Of a DNA stretch of 64,000 nucleotides, positions 57,059 to 64,000 are shown one piece after another. The stretch covers positions 496,001 through 560,000 of the forward strand of contig CAVOLQ010000002.1 of assembly GCA_963696875.1 (NCBI GenBank). Reading direction: 5' to 3'. Every line of letters starts with the position of its first letter. Position 1 is the stretch's first letter. A program made the translations under genes and the position numbers. The notes beneath the pieces were generated by a model, which was given only the letters and a program-made list of their open reading frames with translations, was not told the origin of the DNA and did no database searches. Origin of the DNA: Albibacterium sp963696875 (GTDB lineage: Bacteria; Bacteroidota; Bacteroidia; Sphingobacteriales; Sphingobacteriaceae).

Positions 57059-57205
57059 AACTTGTCATCTCGAATATAAATTCGTAATAACAAAACTTTT
57101 AGCATGATTGTTCCTTTGGTCAAGGATATGTCAATATTCTTTTAAGTATTGTATGTAATGAAATTATTTTAGTGGCATGAAAATCTATTTGAGAATGATA
57201 TTTCG

Positions 57206-58009
57206 CTAAAAGTTTTTTACAAACTCAATACCCAAACCTTGATTTTTATAAGAAGGCATGATCATCGTTGAAGTATTTTTGTTTTTACCTCTAAGTAAGC
57301 TATTAACCTTCGGAAAGATCCAATAGGCTAATTCTGTGGATAGAATACCAAATCCTGCACCCGCAACAACATCACTAACCCAATGTTTGTCATTCAATAT
57401 TCTGTAAACGCCTGTAAATGCCGCAAATGAATAGCCCGAAATTCCCAACCAAAAATTGGTATCCTTATACTCTCTAAACATAAATTGTGCGGAAGAAAAA
57501 GCTATCGCGGTATGCCCTGATGGAAAAGAGAGGAAGTTTGAACCATCAGGTCTTTCTTCATGTACAATATGTTTTAACGGGACCACGATTGCCATAGTAA
57601 TGATTTGTGAAGTGGCGTAAATAATAGTTCTATCTCTAAAATTATGTCTCCCTTTGATACCGGCTGCATTTAAGCCATATACCATTAAAGCCGGAGCATA
57701 CTGCGTATAATCATCAAATCGAATATGGCGTGGCTTATGCTCGTTAATTTCATCTCTGATAGAATAATTAAGCTGTTTGAGCCAGTCGCTTTCCAAACTG
57801 ACCACACCATAGCTGATCAATACTGCAGGAACTATTAGTGTTTTATAATTTAAACTGTTTTTTGCAGTATAAACAGAAATCGAACTATCTTGTGTAGCAA
57901 CATTGGTACTGTCATTTGTATATTGTCCAAAAGTGGGATTGCTACAGATAATTAAAAAAATGAAGAAAATAATGATTTTCTTGCAGGGTATAAATGTTTT
58001 TATTCGCAT
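57206..58009 (-). CDS. PAP2-family phosphatase with a signal peptide
   Basis: About 267 residues from ATG 58007-58009; an upstream ATG at 58036 is possible but gives an unusual acidic leader. Signal or anchor segment at 1-29 (KKIIIFFIFLIICSNPTFGQ). The PAP2 motifs are KHIVHEERP, PSGHTAIAF and YRILNDKHWVSDVVAG, where the usual SR is YR. It dephosphorylates membrane lipid phosphates such as phosphatidic acid, undecaprenyl diphosphate or lipid A 1-phosphate. Neighbours are MgtA and a TonB-receptor-like barrel. Confidence 0.9.
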   Translation of the reverse strand: MRIKTFIPCKKIIIFFIFLIICSNPTFGQYTNDSTNVATQDSSISVYTAKNSLNYKTLIVPAVLISYGVVSLESDWLKQLNYSIRDEINEHKPRHIRFDDYTQYAPALMVYGLNAAGIKGRHNFRDRTIIYATSQIITMAIVVPLKHIVHEERPDGSNFLSFPSGHTAIAFSSAQFMFREYKDTNFWLGISGYSFAAFTGVYRILNDKHWVSDVVAGAGFGILSTELAYWIFPKVNSLLRGKNKNTSTMIMPSYKNQGLGIEFVKNF

Positions 58010-58053
58010 ATATTCATGGTTAAGAATTTCAATCATTGTTTCCCTTTCAAATT

Positions 58054-60465
58054 TTAAAACTTATAGCTATAGCCTAATCGTATTACTTGAGTTTCGTAAT
58101 AATCATCGCTGGTGTATCTAAATCCGATACCCTCAATTTTCCTTTTGGTAACCATCGTATTGAGCAGATCAGTTGCGTTAAAGAAAATCTCACCTTTACC
58201 TTCTTGAATGGGTTTTTTCAAACCTGCATCCATAGAAAACCGTGATAAGATTCTACCTTGAGGTACGATGTCGGGAGCTAAATAAACGGCTGTTAATTGC
58301 ATATCCCAATCTTTTGCAAAATGGAATACATTGTTCAGCTTCAGGTTTCCTGATACCGCCGTTTTTTCTTCGGCAGAAAAGAAATTTGGTTGCGGATATA
58401 AATTCATTACAGTAAAAGCATTTATCTGGTTTCTGTAAATATTCCCGTTGATGTTGAAAGAATAAACGTCAGATACATTTTGATTCCAGATTGCTTCAAA
58501 ACCTGTATTATAGCTCTTTCCCGCGTTTTGAAATATTGCATATACCAATGTACTTCCAGGAACAATACTTGAAATTCTGGTAATGGTGCCATCAGCAAAG
58601 CGGTGGTACATAGCAGAATATAAATACCCGTTGTTCCAATTGTTCTTATACCCTAATTCGATTGAATTGGTAAACTGAGGACGCAGTGCAGGATTACCCA
58701 CTTTTATGATCTCAGCATCATCATATTTGGGAAAAATACGGATGTCCACTTCATTAGGTCTATCTACCCTGCGGTTATAGAATACAGAAAGTTTGTTATT
58801 ATCATTCAGCTTGTAGGCTAATCTTAAGTTAGGGAAAGGCTGTGTGTAATCATAGCCATCACTTTTGTATGTGCTATGCTCAGGATTTACGTCATATTGT
58901 ATCTTTACATATTCTACACGCACGCCCAATTCAGCCTCCCACTTTTCGTTTTCAAAGACATAATTCCCGTATACTGCAGGTATCAACTCCTTGTAGGTGG
59001 CCCAGCCTCCGGCATCGGTATCTAAAACAGAATTGGTCCCGGGAATAAAATTCATATCAGTAGGAATATTCCTGTTGCGTAATTTGATACCCGTTTCAAT
59101 ACGGCCGTATCTCAGCGGCTTGATATAATCTATGTTAAAATCATAAACCTGTTCATCAGATAGCAACTTGAAAGCGTCCGTTCCTTCTGATGCTGGCAGA
59201 AAGTTGTCGTAAAAGTATTTTTCATCTTCGCGATGAAAAGTGTAATTAAAACCGGCATTCAGTAAATGTCCCGCTTCTTTAAACCTGTGCTGATAGCCTA
59301 AGGTCGCCATTGCCGTAGTTTTCAATTCATCTTCCAAAAATTGCCAAAGGCGTAATCGCTGCGATAAACCGCCGTTGAAGAAAGGTTGGTCGCCACGGTC
59401 AATGATCTTTTCGCTTCCATACATTCCCGAAACGGTCAGTGTATTTAGCTCATTCATATTCCAATCTACACCTGATTTTGTTGTTAGAAAGTTGGTGTTC
59501 CTGTTCCGCTTAAGTTGAGAATTAACTACCGCACCATCATCGTAAGTTCGCGTTACAAACTCATTTTTATTGAGCGTTTGCGTGTATAGATTATCTGTCT
59601 GCAAAAAGATATTTACTTTCTCCTTTCTGTAATTGAGCGATAGAGAAGGATTAATTTTGGGGGTGAAGGTATATTGAGGTCTTATGGTTGGCAAATTTTC
59701 TTTTCTTTCCCAAAGAGAACCTAAACCTGTGGTCAGACCAATTTTGCCATTAAAACCGTTCTGTTTGTTCTTCTTCATGATGATGTTGATAATACCGGCA
59801 TTGCCGTTGGCATCATACCTTGAAGAAGGATTATTAATGATTTCTATTTTATCAATTGCTGATGCAGGTATGTTATCCAAACCTGTCTGGCTGCCAAAGC
59901 CCGTTAATGCGGTCTGCTTTCCGTCAATCAAAACAGTAACCTTGTCATTGCCTCTTAATTGAACTTTTCCATCCTGCACCGTCACTCCCGGTAGATTTTG
60001 CATACTCTGTAAAACGGAACCGCCGCTCTGGCTGATATTATCTGCAACCGAGTATGTTTTCTTATCCAGTTGTTCGCTTACATCACTTATTTTTGCCGTA
60101 ACGGTCACCCCTTCTAAAAGCGTTGATACTTCTCCTAATTCGATTACAGGCATATCTAAGAACTCAGAAAGGCTACCAACAAACAAGGGCTGTTGTTCAC
60201 TCTCAAATCCCATAAAGGAGACTTCTAAGAGGTAGTTGCCTGGTTTAATATTTTCAACCGAAAACCTGCCCTCATCATTAGTTATTGTTCCTGAAACAAA
60301 TGAAGTGTCTTTTTCATTCTTCACCACTACGTTTACATAAGGCATATAGGTTTTGTCCGCCTTGCTTTTTACAATGCCTGATACCGTTACGGATGAGACC
60401 TGGGCAAATGCCATAGAAGAAACCATCGTAGAAATCAGAAAAAAGAATAGTCGAATTTTAATCAC
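58054..60465 (-). CDS. TonB-dependent-receptor-like outer-membrane barrel (OMP_b-brl_3)
   Basis: An 803-residue protein, GTG start, with a signal peptide ending MAFAQ (1-22). It has a carboxypeptidase-regulatory-like domain (about 25-105: VSGIVKSKADKTYMPYVNV), a plug domain (about 140-235: NLPGVTVQDGKVQLRGNDKV, INNPSSRYDANGNAGIINI), and a 16-22-strand barrel ending RLGYSYKF. This family lacks a clear TonB box and is often paired with signalling genes. It starts 4 bp after the PepSY-like gene, so they are cotranscribed. Confidence 0.9.
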   Translation of the reverse strand: MIKIRLFFFLISTMVSSMAFAQVSSVTVSGIVKSKADKTYMPYVNVVVKNEKDTSFVSGTITNDEGRFSVENIKPGNYLLEVSFMGFESEQQPLFVGSLSEFLDMPVIELGEVSTLLEGVTVTAKISDVSEQLDKKTYSVADNISQSGGSVLQSMQNLPGVTVQDGKVQLRGNDKVTVLIDGKQTALTGFGSQTGLDNIPASAIDKIEIINNPSSRYDANGNAGIINIIMKKNKQNGFNGKIGLTTGLGSLWERKENLPTIRPQYTFTPKINPSLSLNYRKEKVNIFLQTDNLYTQTLNKNEFVTRTYDDGAVVNSQLKRNRNTNFLTTKSGVDWNMNELNTLTVSGMYGSEKIIDRGDQPFFNGGLSQRLRLWQFLEDELKTTAMATLGYQHRFKEAGHLLNAGFNYTFHREDEKYFYDNFLPASEGTDAFKLLSDEQVYDFNIDYIKPLRYGRIETGIKLRNRNIPTDMNFIPGTNSVLDTDAGGWATYKELIPAVYGNYVFENEKWEAELGVRVEYVKIQYDVNPEHSTYKSDGYDYTQPFPNLRLAYKLNDNNKLSVFYNRRVDRPNEVDIRIFPKYDDAEIIKVGNPALRPQFTNSIELGYKNNWNNGYLYSAMYHRFADGTITRISSIVPGSTLVYAIFQNAGKSYNTGFEAIWNQNVSDVYSFNINGNIYRNQINAFTVMNLYPQPNFFSAEEKTAVSGNLKLNNVFHFAKDWDMQLTAVYLAPDIVPQGRILSRFSMDAGLKKPIQEGKGEIFFNATDLLNTMVTKRKIEGIGFRYTSDDYYETQVIRLGYSYKF

Positions 60466-60469
60466 ACTT

Positions 60470-60898
60470 TTAATTTTTAACTTCTCTTAAATAGTTTCCT
60501 GAAATATCAAAAATCAAATCTCTTCCTTTAATTTCTGCTTCGTAGGTTATTATACCATGAGCATCGGTAATTTTTGCGGCTTCTTTGATCTTTTGCCCAG
60601 GATAATTTTTAGAAACATAATCCCGAATTTGCACAGGAAGTTCATCTATACCGATTACTACCTCTGTTTCAACAATGTTTCCAGAATTATCTATCAAAAC
60701 AGAATTCTCTGTTCCATTGTATTTAAAACCTGCTTCATAATTGGCATTTTCTTTTTCCCATTTCACTTTTTTAGCATTCGGATACTGTTTCAGCAAAGCC
60801 GATTGTACAATTGCCGGAACATCTTTTTCAGAAATCTTTTGTGCCTTGATACAGGATATAGCTAGCACTGCTGACAATAGAATCACTAAATTTTTCAT
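60470..60898 (-). CDS. PepSY-like periplasmic protein
   Basis: A 142-residue protein with a signal peptide ending CIKAQ (1-20), then a PepSY-like domain: LKQYPNAKKVKWEKENANYEAGF and TYEAEIKGRDLIFDISGNYL. Related in fold to the pair at 406-1828 but not a close copy. Its start codon lies on the first unit of the 90-bp tandem repeat, and it is followed by the outer-membrane barrel gene. Possibly a ligand-binding or sensing partner of that barrel; this is inference. Confidence 0.85.
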   Translation of the reverse strand: MKNLVILLSAVLAISCIKAQKISEKDVPAIVQSALLKQYPNAKKVKWEKENANYEAGFKYNGTENSVLIDNSGNIVETEVVIGIDELPVQIRDYVSKNYPGQKIKEAAKITDAHGIITYEAEIKGRDLIFDISGNYLREVKN

Positions 60899-61170
60899 TA
60901 GAATAATTTGTTTGAAAGTGGCAATGAAGCTATCATGAGTGAATTATTCATTTCGGTTTGTGACTTTTGTAAACTCTTGATGGTTTCATTAGAATAATTT
61001 GTTTGAAAGTGGCAATGAAGCTATCATGAGTGAATTATTCATTTCGGTTTGTGACTTTGTAAACTCATGATGGTTTCATTAGAATAATTTGTTTGAAAGT
61101 GGCAATGAAGCTATCATGAGTGAATTATTCATTTCGGTTTGTGACTTTTGTAAACTCATCATGGTTTCAT
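60896..61170 (-). repeat. Three tandem 90-91-bp palindromic units upstream of the PepSY-like gene
   Basis: Units start at 60896, 60987 and 61077 (periods 91 and 90) and end at about 61170. Differences are few: TTTT vs TTT near 61056, and ACTCTTGATGG vs ACTCATGATGG vs ACTCATCATGG. Each contains a 17-bp inverted repeat with 2 mismatches, for example 61015-61031 (ATGAAGCTATCATGAGT) against 61063-61079 (ACTCATGATGGTTTCAT). Unit 1 contains the start codon of the gene. Read in gene direction, every unit ends with TTCTAATGAAA, so each carries a possible start codon. Confidence 0.85.
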
Positions 61171-61405
61171 CACTTTAGTTTTAAGTTCATCACAAAGTTA
61201 CAACTTAATTTAGGAGAAGGTTTGAATTATTAAATCGAATCTTTGCATTTAGATGAAGAAAGAATTTTGAAAACGAAGTCCAATCATGGTCTCAAATACT
61301 TGATAGGTATTGATGCTTACGCAAATACTAAACAGGTTAAAAGATGACATTTCAATAAAATAAAGGTATAATAGTATCTTTGTTATTTGATTTTAAGGCA
61401 AAAAC
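61171..61405. other. Intergenic region between the repeat array and the response regulator
   Basis: A 235-bp A+T-rich stretch. Nothing coding is seen. It includes the -7-like box at 61375-61382 listed separately. Nothing else I can support. Confidence 0.4.
61375..61382 (+). promoter_or_regulatory. -7 box of the two-component operon
   Basis: TATCTTTG at 61375-61382 fits TAnnTTTG and lies 23 bp before the GTG start at 61406. No clear -33 TTG. Confidence 0.4.
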
Positions 61406-62092
61406 GTGAAAAGAGTATTAATAATAGAGGATGATCCAGAGTTAAATAGAAATATTAAGGAGGCATTGGGAGCGGAAAAAATGCATGTTGAATCAGTATA
61501 TGATGGATTGCTCGCCGAAAGAATCCTCAATAAAGAGACATTTGACTGTATTGTTTTAGACATCAACCTTCCGGGGAAAACCGGCTATGAACTCAGTAAA
61601 GATTTTAGAAAGCATAATACTTCTACGCCAATCCTTATCCTATCTGCGTTTGGGGAAATAGAAGACAAAGTCCAGGGCTACGAATTAGGTGCCGACGACT
61701 ACCTTACCAAGCCCTTTTATATGAGGGAATTGATCATGAGAATAAATTCTTTGATTAAAAGGAATAGAAGCGCGGTTTCTATTAATGACGAAAATGAGAT
61801 TTTGGTGGCTGGGGACTTAAGCATACATAGGAATACTAAAAAAGTAACAAGGCAAGGGGCCCATATTTCATTAACACCTAGAGAATACCAGATATTGGTA
61901 ACACTTCTGGAATCAAAAGGGGAAATCGTCTCAAAAAGAAAATTAATACAAGAGATTTGGGGAAGGGCCTTTGATGCCAATACGAATACGATTGAGGTTT
62001 ACATTAATTTTCTTCGTAAAAAAATCGACAAACCATTTGGCAAAGAGTCCATTAAAACCCGCATTGGCTACGGTTATTATTTCGAAGATTAA
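61406..62092 (+). CDS. OmpR-family response regulator
   Basis: A 228-residue regulator with GTG start. The receiver domain (VLIIEDDPELNR, phosphorylation Asp in DCIVLDINLPG near 52, Lys in LTKPF) is followed by an OmpR/PhoB winged helix (TPREYQILVTLLESKGEIVSKRKL, RIGYGYYF). Its stop codon overlaps the kinase's ATG by one base (TAATG). Sits next to a PepSY-like/outer-membrane barrel operon and a TolC gene, so it may control them. Target unknown. Confidence 0.93.
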   Translation: MKRVLIIEDDPELNRNIKEALGAEKMHVESVYDGLLAERILNKETFDCIVLDINLPGKTGYELSKDFRKHNTSTPILILSAFGEIEDKVQGYELGADDYLTKPFYMRELIMRINSLIKRNRSAVSINDENEILVAGDLSIHRNTKKVTRQGAHISLTPREYQILVTLLESKGEIVSKRKLIQEIWGRAFDANTNTIEVYINFLRKKIDKPFGKESIKTRIGYGYYFED

Positions 62093-63456
62093 TGAGCATT
62101 AGAAAAAAAATTCTTTTATACTTTTCTGCGACGGTAATTTGCTTGCTGGGCATTACTTTATTTTCCATCTATACCCTATTTTATGAGTATAGGGAGGAGG
62201 AATTTCAACAAAGGCAGAAACAAAAAATCACTTCTACTTTAAAATTTCTAACGGAGATTAAACAGGCAGACGAATCCATTATACAGGCCATGGATCGAAT
62301 TAGCATTTATGAATTTTATGACGAGAAGCTGCTTATTTATAATAACAAAAAACAACTCATTTATTCTAGTATCGATGATACTTTGATCCCACATGCGGAT
62401 AGGATACTCGGTGTTTTAACTCGAGATCATCCCTGGCTGGAAACAAAAGATGATTTATACGATGTCATCGGGGTCTATGTAGAACACGATAATAATATTT
62501 ATTATGGAATCAGTAAAGCATTTGACTCTTCGGGCTATTCTAAATTAGACTTCTTGAAATATGTTTTGGTGCTCACTTTTTTAGGAATCTCTTTGATCGT
62601 TATATTAATCTCTTATTACCTGTCAAAGAAAATAACCCAGCCTATTGCGGATATTACCCGGAAAATAAACAACTACGACTTTAATAGCATCTACGTTCCT
62701 ATCGACTTGAAACGTTCTAAAAATGAAATTACTGTTCTGGCGGAGCAATTTAATGAATTAATGAAGCGAATGAAAGAGGCAACATCTTTTCAAAAGCACG
62801 CCATTCATCATATTTCTCATGAGTTAAAAACGCCGATTGCGATCTTAGTATCAAACTTTGAACGCATAGAGCAGCAGACGGATTTGGAAGAATTAAAAAT
62901 CCAACTAAGGAATCAAAAAGAAGATACAAAAAGCCTAAGCGAAATTATTAATTTACTTCTGGAGATCTCAAAAACAGATGCAGGTAATAGCATTCCCAAA
63001 ACTACTTTGCGTGTTGACGAATTGATCTTTGATGCTTTAGATGAACTGTCCCTTTTACATCCCACCTTTGATTTTTTGGTAGAATACTCTGGTCTTAGCG
63101 ACGACGAAAGTAAACTCACTGTTTCTGGTTCTGCACACTTACTAAAAGCGGCTTTAATGAATTTGATGCTAAACAGTATCTATTATAGTGATAATAAGGA
63201 AGCGAAAATAGACATCATCAGTACAACCGAATACATACAAGTTGACTTCATTAATGAGGGCCCTATTATTACGAAAGAGGAAGAGAAATATTTATTTCAA
63301 CACTTTTTTAGAGGTGGAAACAGCAAGGGAAAATCGGGCTTTGGGTTAGGATTGGTATTTATCTATAAAATTCTTCTTCAGCATGGCGGTTCCGTTTCTT
63401 ATTCAACGGATGGTATAAAGACTAATACATTCTCCATTACCCTTCCCTTAAGCTAA
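62092..63456 (+). CDS. Membrane-bound sensor histidine kinase
   Basis: A 454-residue kinase with two membrane segments (about 8-28 and 156-178) and a periplasmic sensor of about 125 residues. HAMP (ITQPIADITRKINNYDF), HisKA (HHISHELKTPIAILVSN) and HATPase_c with FGLGLVFIYKILLQHGGS follow. Cognate partner of the preceding regulator (1-nt overlap). The ligand is unknown. Confidence 0.93.
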   Translation: MSIRKKILLYFSATVICLLGITLFSIYTLFYEYREEEFQQRQKQKITSTLKFLTEIKQADESIIQAMDRISIYEFYDEKLLIYNNKKQLIYSSIDDTLIPHADRILGVLTRDHPWLETKDDLYDVIGVYVEHDNNIYYGISKAFDSSGYSKLDFLKYVLVLTFLGISLIVILISYYLSKKITQPIADITRKINNYDFNSIYVPIDLKRSKNEITVLAEQFNELMKRMKEATSFQKHAIHHISHELKTPIAILVSNFERIEQQTDLEELKIQLRNQKEDTKSLSEIINLLLEISKTDAGNSIPKTTLRVDELIFDALDELSLLHPTFDFLVEYSGLSDDESKLTVSGSAHLLKAALMNLMLNSIYYSDNKEAKIDIISTTEYIQVDFINEGPIITKEEEKYLFQHFFRGGNSKGKSGFGLGLVFIYKILLQHGGSVSYSTDGIKTNTFSITLPLS

Positions 63457-63509
63457 ACTTTATCCATTTTAAGGTCTTTTTAAGGTGCTTTTAATGTTCT
63501 TTGCGCCTT

Positions 63510-64000
63510 ATGATCTCAAAAGACGCACTATATACCATAAGCAGAGCAGCTAAGAAAAAAAGAAAAACAGCCTTTATTTTAGCCTTCTTTTTTCACACTT
63601 GCTTCTCCAGTACTTTTGCACAAATCCAGCAAACAGATACGCTAAAATTAAGTCGGCAACAATATGAGGAACTGTTTTTAAAGCAAAACCTATTGCTGAT
63701 GGCTGAAAAATTCAACATCAGCCAAGCCGATGCTTTATTGCTTCAAGCAAAGCAATGGCCTAACCCTTCTCTTACTATAGATGAGGTAAACCTGTGGTCT
63801 ACAAAAAAACAACTGGCAAGCCTCGATGGTCCGCTCCCTCCCGTTTTTGGAAATTTTGCTAAAAACACTCAATTCTCTGTTCAAATCGAACAACTTATCC
63901 AAACTGCCGGTAAACGGAAAAAGCTAATGGCCATGGAACAGGTTTCGGTTGAATTAGCGAAACAACAATTTGAAGACCTGCTTCGCAATCTCAAATTTGA
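63510..64000 (+). CDS. TolC/CzcC-family outer-membrane efflux protein, N-terminal part
   Basis: Starts with ATG 63510 and runs off the right edge (about 163 residues visible). Signal peptide ends STFAQ (about 36). The mature N-terminus has QQYEELFLKQNLLLMAEKFNISQADALLLQ and then QWPNPSLTIDEVNLW with VQIEQLIQTAGKRKKL, the typical CzcC-like opening with the WPNP motif. It probably forms the outer-membrane channel of an RND metal- or drug-efflux system, with periplasmic and inner-membrane partners beyond the window. It lies 53 bp after the sensor kinase, so the two-component pair may regulate it. Confidence 0.82.
   Translation, partial: MISKDALYTISRAAKKKRKTAFILAFFFHTCFSSTFAQIQQTDTLKLSRQQYEELFLKQNLLLMAEKFNISQADALLLQAKQWPNPSLTIDEVNLWSTKKQLASLDGPLPPVFGNFAKNTQFSVQIEQLIQTAGKRKKLMAMEQVSVELAKQQFEDLLRNLKF

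Noticed and set aside
60896..61170. CRISPR array
   Set aside because: Only three whole-unit tandem copies with no unique spacers; the unit itself is 90 bp.
61171..61405. Riboswitch or leader upstream of the response regulator
   Set aside because: No recognisable aptamer or long hairpin was found, only a -7-like box.
1..64000. Prophage, plasmid or integrative element
   Set aside because: No integrase, transposase, phage structural genes, attachment repeats or flanking tRNA genes were seen in any frame.

Overview
The window comes from the chromosome of a Bacteroidota bacterium, most likely family Sphingobacteriaceae (Pedobacter-like). The signs are A+T-rich DNA, TAnnTTTG-type -7 boxes, weak Shine-Dalgarno sequences, PepSY-like periplasmic proteins, DUF1080 proteins, a TonB-dependent-receptor-like barrel, an ECF sigma factor paired with a membrane-anchored barrel, and the thrS-infC-rpmI-rplT operon. 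I saw no tRNA, rRNA, prophage, IS element or CRISPR array.

Layout. 0-5 kb: the N-terminus of a glycosyltransferase, two tandem PepSY-like paralogues, a porin-like barrel, GAPDH, pterin carbinolamine dehydratase and OsmC. 4.8-16 kb (minus strand): an M23 endopeptidase, then a likely sugar module (HEAT + two DUF1080 domains, a Gfo/Idh/MocA oxidoreductase, and a TIM-barrel isomerase), with the thrS-infC-rpmI-rplT operon lying inside it. 15.8-22 kb: LutA-like Fe-S protein, UMF1-type MFS transporter, RecQ and ComEC. 22-27.2 kb: a ComEA-like HHH/beta-barrel protein, a second OM barrel, an LTA-synthase-like sulfatase and a Nudix hydrolase, all broken by frameshifts. 27.2-33 kb: CDF transporter, aspartate aminotransferase, MacB-like permease, queA, ispD and a 50-residue membrane protein. 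33-39 kb: ftsK-lolA-(unknown)-MBL hydrolase, a DUF4397 lipoprotein and lpxH. 39-49.8 kb: prolyl oligopeptidase, ECF sigma/anchored barrel pair, lysS, PAS histidine kinase, an NAD-binding protein, DUF4242 and a universal stress protein. 50-57 kb: two GT4 glycosyltransferases around a small membrane protein, an NTF2-like protein, a flippase-like membrane protein and an MgtA-type P-ATPase. 57-64 kb: PAP2 phosphatase, TonB-receptor-like barrel, PepSY-like protein, an OmpR/HisKA two-component pair and the start of a TolC-family protein.

Three points stand out. (1) Every frameshift I could resolve in 21.6-27.2 kb, and the one in essential ftsK, is a single-base insertion in a base run. This looks more like a sequencing or assembly defect than gene decay. 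Repairing the frames recovers a ComEA-like HHH motif on an outer-membrane barrel next to comEC. (2) A family of about 90-bp palindromic repeats sits directly upstream of three genes for exported proteins (9.9, 39.2-39.5 and 60.9-61.2 kb), with the start codon inside or at the edge of the repeat. (3) Two long hairpins with the same core lie between convergent gene pairs at 45.7 and 52.7 kb.
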